Of a stretch of 6,628 nucleotides of DNA, positions 1 to 5,437 are shown in pieces. The notes beneath the pieces were generated by a model. That model was given only the letters and a program-made list of their open reading frames with translations. It searched no databases and was not told the origin of the DNA. Positions within the stretch are counted from its first letter, which is position 1. The number at the start of each line of letters is the position of its first letter. Made by a program: the position numbers and the translations under genes. Origin of the DNA: JBFGFG01 sp041627475 (lineage in GTDB: Bacteria; Actinomycetota; Nitriliruptoria; Nitriliruptorales; Nitriliruptoraceae); contig JBFKQZ010000180.1 of assembly GCA_041627475.1 (NCBI GenBank), positions 1 to 6,628 of the forward strand, given 5' to 3'.

Positions 1-1
1 C

Positions 2-112
2 GGCCGGTTCGAACTGCGCCGGCGCCCGACGGGCCGTGCAGTCCACACGACCTACCCCCGCGGAACACGACCCACGGCGCAGTCACCGCCGGAAGTCGCC
101 CGAGCCCGTTGA
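2..112 (+). CDS. Possible 3' end of a plus-strand gene entering from the left edge (partial)
   Basis: This frame is open from the window edge to a TGA at 110-112 and would give about 36 C-terminal residues, beginning GRFELRRRPTGRAVHTTYPR. The first 20 codons are mostly G/C at the third position, but another plus-strand frame is about as GC-rich, so composition does not settle the matter. The main support is position: the TGA falls directly before the hairpin at 113-130, as expected for a gene convergent with the SDR gene. The peptide is arginine-rich and I do not recognise it. A non-coding edge is the alternative. The rest of 1-148 shows nothing beyond this and the hairpin. Confidence 0.25.
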   Translation, partial: GRFELRRRPTGRAVHTTYPRGTRPTAQSPPEVARAR

Positions 113-130
113 CCCCCACCGTGGTGGGGG
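113..130. terminator. GC-rich hairpin, probable terminator of the argS-lysA-PRT-SDR cluster, possibly bidirectional
   Basis: CCCCCACC and GGTGGGGG form a perfect 8-base inverted repeat around a 2-base centre. In practice this would fold as a 7-bp stem with a 4-base loop. It begins 19 bases past the SDR stop codon on the minus strand. No T-tract follows on either strand, which is common in high-GC actinomycetes. If the left-edge frame is a real gene, the same hairpin would serve both convergent units. Its role as a terminator is inferred from position and symmetry. Confidence 0.5.
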
Positions 131-148
131 CACTGGTGCTGGGTCAGG

Positions 149-1129
149 TCAGGTGGGGTCGTCGACGGGGTGGCGCCAGCGGAAGAGCAGGCTGCCGTCG
201 AGGGCGGCCGGGACCCCGGACTCGATCGTCCCGTACCGGGGACGGACGCCGAGGTCGTCCCAGATCAGGCCGGGGGCCACGGGCTGGGCCAGGTTCCACC
301 CGACCACCGCGTCGGGGGTCAGCACCGTCGGGCGTGACCGCGGATCCAGAGCATCGAGGACTGCAGCGCCGAGGCGGGCGATCGGCGCGGGAACGCGTAG
401 GTGGCGGAACCGAGCGAAGTGGGCCCCCACGACCCCGAAGAAGTCGCGCCACGTGGCCGGCCGGTCGTCGGCCGTCGCGCTCGCGCCGACCCAGCGCTGC
501 TGTGCCACCTCGACGAGCAGCCGGGCGGCGTCCTCGATGTGCAGGTGCGCGTAGAGGTTGCCACCGAGGCCCGGCGTGACCAGCAGCCCGCTCCGCATGC
601 GGCTGAACAGCAGGTCGCCCGGGCCGTAGACGTGGGGCAGCCGGATCGTTGCCACCTCCGTGCCGCTCCCGCGCGTCGTCTCGTCGAGCACCGCCTCGGC
701 CTCGACCTTCGCGACGCCGTAGCCCACCTGCGGGTCCGTCGGCGTGCCGGCGTCGATGGGCGCGCTCGGAGGTGCCGAGCCGTGGGCCAGCAGCGAGCTC
801 GCGTAGACGACCTGGGCCACGCCCTCGTCGACCGCGGCCTCGACCAGCGACCGCGTGCCGTCGACGATCGTGGGACGCAGGCGTTCGACCGGCTCCATCG
901 TCGCCCGGGCTGCGAGGTGGATCACGGTGTCCATCCCCTCGACCGCACGGCGGAGGCTGGCGGGGCGTGTGAGGTCGCCCTGCACGGGCTCGACATCGAG
1001 GCCGTGGAGGAGCCCCGCCCTGGTCGGACGTCGCACGAGTGCCCGGGCGTGGATGCCGCGGGCCGTGAGCTCGCGCACCACCTCGAGACCGATCAGTCCC
1101 GTGGCGCCCGTGACCAGCACCCGTTCCAC
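149..1129 (-). CDS. Extended short-chain dehydrogenase/reductase (NAD(P)-dependent epimerase/dehydratase-like)
   Basis: A 326-residue soluble protein with an N-terminal Rossmann fold. The dinucleotide-binding loop TGATGLIG is at residues 7-14, GDL at 51-53 is the adenine-contacting acidic turn, and VIHLAA at 69-74 is the usual beta-4 segment. The catalytic set is visible as a serine in YASS (109-112) and Y137-x3-K141 in GYGVAK. Arginines just after beta-2 (ALVRRP, 30-35) favour NADP(H), though this is an inference. RLPHVYGPGD (163-172) is the substrate-domain motif of extended SDRs. The length fits the family. The substrate cannot be read: sugar-nucleotide epimerase, 3-beta-hydroxysteroid-dehydrogenase-like and flavonoid-reductase-like proteins all look like this. 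The start is GTG, fixed by a GGAGG five bases upstream and by the glycine loop beginning at residue 7. It is the last gene of the leftward cluster, 18 bases after the PRT gene. Confidence 0.9.
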   Translation of the reverse strand: MERVLVTGATGLIGLEVVRELTARGIHARALVRRPTRAGLLHGLDVEPVQGDLTRPASLRRAVEGMDTVIHLAARATMEPVERLRPTIVDGTRSLVEAAVDEGVAQVVYASSLLAHGSAPPSAPIDAGTPTDPQVGYGVAKVEAEAVLDETTRGSGTEVATIRLPHVYGPGDLLFSRMRSGLLVTPGLGGNLYAHLHIEDAARLLVEVAQQRWVGASATADDRPATWRDFFGVVGAHFARFRHLRVPAPIARLGAAVLDALDPRSRPTVLTPDAVVGWNLAQPVAPGLIWDDLGVRPRYGTIESGVPAALDGSLLFRWRHPVDDPT

Positions 1130-1134
1130 TGCGA

Positions 1135-1139
1135 CCTCC
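1135..1139 (-). promoter_or_regulatory. Shine-Dalgarno site (GGAGG) of the SDR gene
   Basis: GGAGG on the minus strand lies five bases before the GTG at 1129 and within the 18-base gap after the PRT stop codon. It decides the SDR start and shows that this gene is translated independently on a shared transcript. Confidence 0.75.
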
Positions 1140-1147
1140 GCTCGTCG

Positions 1148-1819
1148 TCAGTCGTGGTTCGGTGCCGCATCGTGGTCGGGTGGCCCGGACCCCGCATGCC
1201 GGCGGAGCAGTGCACGGACCTCGTCGTCGGTCGTCGCCGAGAAGTCCCGGTAGTGGTTGCCAACCGCGCGGAAGTCCGCGGGTGCGCCGAGACAGACCAC
1301 GTCGTCCGCCGCGCCCCGGACCGTCTGCAGTCCGCGAGGGCTCGCGACCGGGACCGCCAGGACGAGCCGGGCCGGGCGCCGGGCGCGGACTGCCTGGAGC
1401 GCGCTGCGGGCCGTCGCGCCCGTCGCGAGCCCGTCGTCCACGACGACCACGGTCCGCCCCTCGACCGGCACGGGCGGCGCCACGCCGCGGTAGCGGTCCG
1501 CGCGCTCACGCAGCTCGTGACGCGCACGACCGACGGCATCGGCGACCACGGCCCGCGGGAGCCTGCGCTGTGCTGCCTCGTCGTGCACCTCGACACCGCC
1601 CTCCGCCACTGCACCGATCGCAAACTCCGGGTGGCGTGGGTGCCCGACCTTGCGCACGAGCAGGACGTCCAGCGGTGCGTGGAGCGCAGCTGCGAGGCAC
1701 GCCGCGACCGGGACGCCACCGCGCGGCAGCCCGAGCACGACCACGTCCTCACCGCGGACACGGTCGGCCACGGCGGCAGCGAGCTGCCGGCCGGCATCGA
1801 GGCGGTCGTCGAAGCGCAC
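1148..1819 (-). CDS. Phosphoribosyltransferase, COG1926-type (substrate unknown)
   Basis: A protein of about 223 residues of the type I phosphoribosyltransferase fold, which binds PRPP and transfers phosphoribose to or from a base. The PRPP-binding motif VVVVDDGLATGATA is at residues 124-137. Other marks typical of this uncharacterised family are FDDRLDAGRQLA near the N-terminus, LPRGGVPVA (31-39), RKVGHPRHPEFAIGA (56-70) and a C-terminal AVGNHYRDFSATTDDEV (185-201). The reading frame extends upstream into lysA, but that part does not look like the family. The GTG at 1819 gives the expected VRFDDR start, 31 bases after the lysA stop. No good Shine-Dalgarno sequence precedes it, so translation may be coupled to lysA. 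The neighbours do not reveal the substrate. The family call is strong, the start fairly sure, and the biological role unknown. Confidence 0.88.
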   Translation of the reverse strand: MRFDDRLDAGRQLAAAVADRVRGEDVVVLGLPRGGVPVAACLAAALHAPLDVLLVRKVGHPRHPEFAIGAVAEGGVEVHDEAAQRRLPRAVVADAVGRARHELRERADRYRGVAPPVPVEGRTVVVVDDGLATGATARSALQAVRARRPARLVLAVPVASPRGLQTVRGAADDVVCLGAPADFRAVGNHYRDFSATTDDEVRALLRRHAGSGPPDHDAAPNHD

Positions 1820-1850
1820 GCGTGCAGCGTGACGTGCGACGTTCCCGCCG

Positions 1851-3170
1851 TCAGCCCAACGGGACGTCGCGGGCGACCAGGTCGTCGTAGGTCTCACGAC
1901 GGATGAGCGGACGTACCTCGCCGTCGCGGACCAGCACCGCGGCCGGCCGCGGCAGCCGGTTGTAGTTGGACGCCATCGACTCGGTGTACGCACCGGTCGC
2001 CGCCACCGCGAGCAGGTCACCGACCTCGGTGTCCTCGGGCAACCGGGTCCGCTCGGCGACGAGGTCGCCCGACTCGCAGTGCTTGCCCACGATGCTGACC
2101 GCCATCGGGGGCTGGTGCGACTCGCGGTTGGCGAGCTCGACCTCGTGCTCGGCGTCGTACAGCGCCGGCCGGATGTTGTCGCTCATCCCGCCGTCGACGC
2201 TGACGTACGTCCGCACGCCGGGCAGCGGCTTGACCGTGCCGATCTCGTAGACCGTGATCGTCGACGGGCCCACGATCGCACGGCCGGGCTCCACCGCCAG
2301 CTGCGGGACCGGGTAGCGGTGGTCCTCGCACGCGTCGGCGACGGCCTGCACGACGGCGTCGCCGTAGCGGTTGATGCGGACCGGGTGGTCCTCGTGGGTG
2401 TAGCGGATGCCCATGCCGCCGCCGAGGTTGCACTCCCCCAGCGTCACGCCGAACTCGTCACGCCACCGTGCGAGCAGCTCGATCAGCACCTCGGCGTTGG
2501 CCACGAACGGGTCGGTGCCGAAGATCTGCGAGCCGATGTGCGCGTGGATGCCGGCCACCTCGACGCCGTCGGTCGCCAGCGCCGCCTGCATCGCCTCGTC
2601 GGCGAGACCCAGCGACAGCGTGAAGCCGAACTTGCTGTCGTCCTGGCCGGTGCGGACGAACTCGTGGGTGTGCGCGTCGATGCCGGGCGTGATGCGCAGC
2701 CACACCTTGACGGTGGTGCCCGCCTCGGTGGCGATCCGGCCCAGGCGCTCGAGCTCGATCAGCGAGTCGACGACGATGCGGGCGACCCCCGCCTCGACGG
2801 CCTGCCGCAGCTCTGCCTCCGACTTGTTGTTGCCGTGCAGGACGACGCGGTCCATCGGCACGCCGGCGTGCTGGGCCGTGTGGAGCTCGCCGCCCGAGGC
2901 GACGTCGATCCAGAGGCCCTCGTCGGCGACGATCTGGAGGATCCCGGTGGTGCACCACGCCTTGGACGCGTAGGCGACCCAGACGTCGGGGAACGCCTCG
3001 CGGTAGGACCTGCAGCGGTCGCGCAGGTCCTGCTCGTCGACGACCCACAGCGGCGTGCCGTGCTCGGCCGCGAGGTCACTGACCCTGACGCCACCGATGA
3101 CGAGCGCGCCGTCGGCGTCGCGGACCGTCGTCGACGGCCACGGGGAACGATGCATGCCGCGTCCCATCAC
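1851..3170 (-). CDS. lysA: Diaminopimelate decarboxylase
   Basis: A PLP enzyme of fold type III that decarboxylates meso-diaminopimelate to L-lysine, the last step of lysine biosynthesis, in the cytosol. The PLP-binding lysine is K70 in YASKA. HIGSQ (211-215), GGGMG (250-254) and EPGR (294-297) are the barrel motifs that hold the cofactor phosphate. CESGD (365-369) brings the active-site cysteine C365 from the partner subunit, and Y395 in GAYTESMASNYN completes the site, so all key residues are intact. The 439-residue length is normal. The GTG at 3170 overlaps the argS TGA as GTGA; ATG codons at 3167 and 3155 are alternatives. A GGAG lies 5 bases before the GTG and 8 before the ATG at 3167, so the start is uncertain by one residue. 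argS-lysA is a known actinobacterial operon, first described in Corynebacterium glutamicum. Confidence 0.97.
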   Translation of the reverse strand: MMGRGMHRSPWPSTTVRDADGALVIGGVRVSDLAAEHGTPLWVVDEQDLRDRCRSYREAFPDVWVAYASKAWCTTGILQIVADEGLWIDVASGGELHTAQHAGVPMDRVVLHGNNKSEAELRQAVEAGVARIVVDSLIELERLGRIATEAGTTVKVWLRITPGIDAHTHEFVRTGQDDSKFGFTLSLGLADEAMQAALATDGVEVAGIHAHIGSQIFGTDPFVANAEVLIELLARWRDEFGVTLGECNLGGGMGIRYTHEDHPVRINRYGDAVVQAVADACEDHRYPVPQLAVEPGRAIVGPSTITVYEIGTVKPLPGVRTYVSVDGGMSDNIRPALYDAEHEVELANRESHQPPMAVSIVGKHCESGDLVAERTRLPEDTEVGDLLAVAATGAYTESMASNYNRLPRPAAVLVRDGEVRPLIRRETYDDLVARDVPLG

Positions 3171-4849
3171 ATGCTCTCCGGGGCCGAGACGCGCAGGAGC
3201 GCCAGTGCGTTGCCGAGCACCTGCTTCGCCGCGACGGCGAGCCAGTAGCGCGAGCGCGCGAGCGTGGTCGCCGCCTCGTCACCGGCGAGCGCGTCGACGC
3301 CGCCCTCGGACGCGGGCGGGAGGATCCGGCACTCGGTGTAGAAGCGCTGGAACTCCGCGGCGTACTCCTCGATGAACCGGGTCAGCCGCTGCGTGGCGCG
3401 CTGCTCCGCCGCCTCGTCGACGACGCCCGGGAACGCTGCGAGGCCGCGCAACAGCGCGATCTCGGGGGCGGTCGTCAGCACCGAGGTGTCGAGGTCGTCC
3501 GACGGCTTCCCCGGGTCGAAGCCCTCGTCGTCAGCCTTCGCGATCACCGAGGCGATCCGCGCGTGGGCGTACTGCACGTAGTAGACGGGGTTCTCGCTGG
3601 ACTGCTTGGTGACCTCGTCGAGGTCGAAGTCGATCGTCGAGTCGAGCGACTGGCGCAGGAAGTGGTAGCGGGCCACGTCGACGCCGACCTCGTCGACGAC
3701 CTCGGTCAGCGTGACGAACTCGCCGGCGCGCTTGGACATCTTCACCGGCTCCCCGCTGCGCAGCAGGTTGACCAGCTGCCCGATGCGGATCTCGAGCGCC
3801 TCCGGCGGGATGCCGAGGCAGTCGGCGGCGGCCTTCAGCCGCGCGACGTAGCCGTGGTGGTCGGCACCGAGCAGGTAGTACAGCCGGTCGGCGCGGGACC
3901 ACTTGTCGCGCATGTAGGCGCAGTCGGCGGCGAAGTAGGTCGGCCGACCGTCGGAGCGGACGAGCACGCGGTCCTTGTCGTCACCGTGCTCGGAGGTGCG
4001 CAGGAACAGCGCCCCCTCGTTCTCGCGCGTGACCCCGCGTTCGCGCAGGTCAGCGATGGTGTCCTCGATCGCGCCGGTCTCGTGCAGGCGCTGGCGCTCG
4101 GAGAACCAGGTGTCGAAGTGGACACCCATGTCCTCGAGCGACTCCTCGATGTGCACCCGCATCGCCTCGACCGCCAGCGCGCCGAGGGCATCCGCGTCGA
4201 GCGCGGCGAGGTCGCCGTGCTCCTCCGCCAGCTCGCCGGTGAGCTCGGTGACGTAGTCACCCTTGTAGTGGTCCTCGCCCAACGCCTCGCCCGCGTGGAC
4301 GAGGGCGACGGTCTCACCGAAGAGGCGCACCTGCTCGCCGGCGTCGTTGACGTAGTACTCGCGCTCGACGTCGTGGCCGACGGCGCTCAGCAGCTCGGCG
4401 ATCGCGTCACCGGTCGCGGCCCAGCGACCGGCGCCTGCGTGGAGCGGCCCGGTCGGGTTGGCCGAGACGAACTCGACGTTGACCTTCTCGGTCTCCGCGG
4501 CCTGCGTCCGCCCCCACGACCCGGCGGCGTCGAGCACGCGCACCACCACGTCGTGCCAGTACGCGTCGCCGAAGCGGAAGTTGAGGAAGCCCGGCCCGGC
4601 GATCTCGACCGACGAGACGGCGTCCGGCAGCTCGAGCGCGTCGACGACGGCCTGCGCGATCTCGCGCGGGTTCCTCTTCGCGGGCTTGGCGAGACGCAGT
4701 GCCATCGCCGTGGCCCAGTCGCCGTGGTCCGGGTCGCGAGGACGCTCGAAGTCCGGGTCGGCGTCGGGCAGCTCAGCGGCGGCCAGGGCTGCACGCAGCC
4801 GCTGGTCGAGGTCCGCGAGGACGGGGTCGAGGTCGGTGGGCGTGGCCAC
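3167..4849 (-). CDS. argS: Arginyl-tRNA synthetase
   Basis: A class I aminoacyl-tRNA synthetase that joins arginine to tRNA-Arg using ATP; cytosolic, usually a monomer. It has 560 residues, a full length for bacterial ArgS. The N-terminal tRNA-contacting domain covers about 1-105 (VEIAGPGFLNFRF at 81-93). The catalytic core carries SANPTGPLHAGAGRW (129-143) in the HIGH position, then DRLYYLLGADHHGYVARL (321-338) and an intact KMSKR (370-374). The conserved YVQYAHARI (424-432) leads into the helical anticodon-binding (DALR) domain at about 440-560. The HIGH motif reads HAGA, so its second histidine is missing; from memory, other actinobacterial ArgS also lack it (HIGG-type), so I do not read this as inactivation. 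The start is GTG with AGGA six bases upstream. A tRNA-Arg gene lies about 0.5 kb upstream in the opposite orientation. Confidence 0.98.
   Translation of the reverse strand: MATPTDLDPVLADLDQRLRAALAAAELPDADPDFERPRDPDHGDWATAMALRLAKPAKRNPREIAQAVVDALELPDAVSSVEIAGPGFLNFRFGDAYWHDVVVRVLDAAGSWGRTQAAETEKVNVEFVSANPTGPLHAGAGRWAATGDAIAELLSAVGHDVEREYYVNDAGEQVRLFGETVALVHAGEALGEDHYKGDYVTELTGELAEEHGDLAALDADALGALAVEAMRVHIEESLEDMGVHFDTWFSERQRLHETGAIEDTIADLRERGVTRENEGALFLRTSEHGDDKDRVLVRSDGRPTYFAADCAYMRDKWSRADRLYYLLGADHHGYVARLKAAADCLGIPPEALEIRIGQLVNLLRSGEPVKMSKRAGEFVTLTEVVDEVGVDVARYHFLRQSLDSTIDFDLDEVTKQSSENPVYYVQYAHARIASVIAKADDEGFDPGKPSDDLDTSVLTTAPEIALLRGLAAFPGVVDEAAEQRATQRLTRFIEEYAAEFQRFYTECRILPPASEGGVDALAGDEAATTLARSRYWLAVAAKQVLGNALALLRVSAPESM
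3174..3179 (-). promoter_or_regulatory. Shine-Dalgarno site (GGAGAG) of lysA, inside the end of argS
   Basis: GGAGAG on the minus strand lies within the last codons of argS. Its GGAG core is 5 bases from the GTG at 3170 and 8 bases from the ATG at 3167, so either start can be used. Together with the 4-base overlap it suggests translational coupling of argS and lysA. Confidence 0.6.
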
Positions 4850-4855
4850 GCGCGG

Positions 4856-4859
4856 TCCT
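4856..4859 (-). promoter_or_regulatory. Shine-Dalgarno site (AGGA) of argS
   Basis: AGGA on the minus strand lies six bases before the GTG at 4849. It supports GTG as the argS start and places a 63-base untranslated gap between the response regulator stop and argS. Confidence 0.6.
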
Positions 4860-4887
4860 GGTGGGAGGTGACGTCGGGCGAGCGGCC

Positions 4888-4893
4888 AGCGTA
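4888..4893 (-). promoter_or_regulatory. Candidate -10 element (TACGCT) for argS-lysA
   Basis: TACGCT on the minus strand fits the actinobacterial TAnnnT -10 pattern and would give a leader of about 30 bases before argS. No TTGAC-like -35 lies 17-18 bases upstream. It is therefore a weak candidate for an operon promoter separate from the response regulator; read-through from that gene is the alternative. Confidence 0.28.
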
Positions 4894-4912
4894 GGACGTT
4901 CGGCCGGGACGC

Positions 4913-5311
4913 CTACCACTGACGGGCGGCCGCCGTGCCCTCAGGATCCACGAGCTCGTTGACGAGGTCGGCGATGTCCGCAACGTCGAAGGGCTTGGTC
5001 ACGTAGGCGACGGCACCCAGCTCGCGACCGCGCGCCAGGTCACTGTCCTGGGTCCGTGCGGTGAGGAAGACCAGGGGGATGTCGCGGGTGCTGGGCTCGG
5101 CCTTCAGGCGCTCGGCCGCGCCCCAGCCGTCGAGCACCGGCATCATCACGTCGAGCAGGATGCAGTCCGGCGGGTCGGTGAGCGCGGACTCGATCGCCTC
5201 CTGCCCGTTGCGGGCCGTCGTGACCTCCAGCCCCTCGGTCATGAACGTCACCTCGAGCAGGCCGCGGATGCTCGCGTCGTCGTCGACGACCAGCACTCGT
5301 GGTGTGCGCAC
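4913..5311 (-). CDS. Single-domain response regulator (CheY-like receiver)
   Basis: A 132-residue protein made of one receiver domain and a short tail, with no DNA-binding or enzymatic output domain. The acidic pocket is D10-D12 in VVDDD and the phospho-acceptor is D54 in ILLDVMMP. The switch threonine is T84 in FLTA, and K106 in VTKPFD is the conserved lysine. All catalytic residues are intact, so phosphorylation by a histidine kinase is expected. It may act by protein-protein contact or as a phosphate relay or sink. No kinase is in the window. The start is GTG, with GAGGA four bases upstream. It sits between a divergent tRNA-Arg gene and argS, 63 bases from the latter; a functional link to translation or lysine synthesis is not shown. 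The family call is secure, the pathway unknown. Confidence 0.95.
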   Translation of the reverse strand: MRTPRVLVVDDDASIRGLLEVTFMTEGLEVTTARNGQEAIESALTDPPDCILLDVMMPVLDGWGAAERLKAEPSTRDIPLVFLTARTQDSDLARGRELGAVAYVTKPFDVADIADLVNELVDPEGTAAARQW

Positions 5312-5315
5312 CCGG

Positions 5316-5320
5316 TCCTC
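5316..5320 (-). promoter_or_regulatory. Shine-Dalgarno site (GAGGA) of the response regulator
   Basis: GAGGA on the minus strand lies four bases before the GTG at 5311 and fixes that start, since the receiver fold begins at once (RVLVVDDD). Confidence 0.65.
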
Positions 5321-5325
5321 GTTTC

Positions 5326-5337
5326 GGTGGTGGTGGT
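5326..5337. repeat. Short GGT trinucleotide repeat, four units
   Basis: Four perfect GGT units lie in the 53-base spacer between the response regulator and the tRNA. They fall between possible -35 and -10 positions of the tRNA promoter and, as ACC on the other strand, in the presumed leader of the response regulator. The tract is short and may be chance in GC-rich DNA. Confidence 0.5.
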
Positions 5338-5342
5338 CGGGG

Positions 5343-5352
5343 ACGCTAGGCT
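5343..5352. promoter_or_regulatory. Overlapping divergent -10 elements: tRNA-Arg (+) and response regulator (-)
   Basis: On the plus strand TAGGCT (5347-5352) fits the TAnnnT -10 pattern and would start transcription just before the tRNA at 5365. On the minus strand TAGCGT (5343-5348) fits the same pattern and would give a leader of about 25 bases for the response regulator. The two hexamers share the CTAG at 5346-5349. Neither has a convincing -35: about 17-18 bases upstream of the tRNA one lies TTCGGT/TCGGTG, and the other would need a -35 inside the tRNA gene. The tRNA element is the more believable, because a tRNA needs a promoter here. Confidence 0.4.
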
Positions 5353-5364
5353 TGGGCGTCGCTC

Positions 5365-5436
5365 GCCCCCGTAGCTCAGTGGATAGAGCACTGGCCTCCG
5401 GAGCCAGAAGCGTAGGTTCGATTCCTACCGGGGGTG
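5365..5436 (+). tRNA. tRNA-Arg, anticodon CCG
   Basis: The full cloverleaf folds. The acceptor stem is 5365-5371 with 5429-5435. The D-arm is GCTC/GAGC (5374-5377, 5386-5389) around AGTGGATA. The anticodon stem CTGGC/GCCAG encloses loop CTCCGGA with anticodon CCG at 5398-5400. The variable loop has four bases, and the T-arm is GTAGG/CCTAC around TTCGATT. CCG reads CGG codons. C35, G36 and A20 match known bacterial arginine identity elements. The acceptor ends in a G1-U72 wobble instead of the usual G-C, with G as discriminator. CCA is not encoded, so it must be added after transcription. The gene diverges from the response regulator and meets the DUF916-like gene end to end. argS, the enzyme that charges it, lies nearby on the other strand. 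Confidence 0.96.
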
Positions 5437-5437
5437 C

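Noticed and set aside
3..23. GGTTCGAAC at the left edge resembling a tRNA T-arm
   Set aside because: The flanking bases do not pair as a 5-bp T-stem and no acceptor stem end follows.
401..1906. Long plus-strand open frame of about 500 codons across the SDR and PRT genes
   Set aside because: It is antisense to two genes with clear motifs. Its product is arginine/alanine-rich low-complexity without domains. Such frames arise from GC-rich third positions on the opposite strand.
1820..2020. N-terminal extension of the phosphoribosyltransferase into lysA
   Set aside because: The extra 67 residues are arginine/tryptophan/threonine-rich and unlike the family. The family N-terminus begins at the GTG at 1819.
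2079..3248. Plus-strand open frame of about 390 codons antisense to lysA
   Set aside because: It mirrors the lysA codons, has no recognisable domain, and extends over the argS-lysA junction without any start signal.
3563..4894. Plus-strand open frame of about 440 codons antisense to argS
   Set aside because: The composition (V, D, A, R, L, G repeats) is that of a reverse-strand shadow; argS on the other strand has all family motifs.
4850..4912. Leader attenuator or T-box riboswitch upstream of argS
   Set aside because: The 63-base gap is too short for a T-box and shows no T-box sequence, leader peptide or convincing stem-loop pair.
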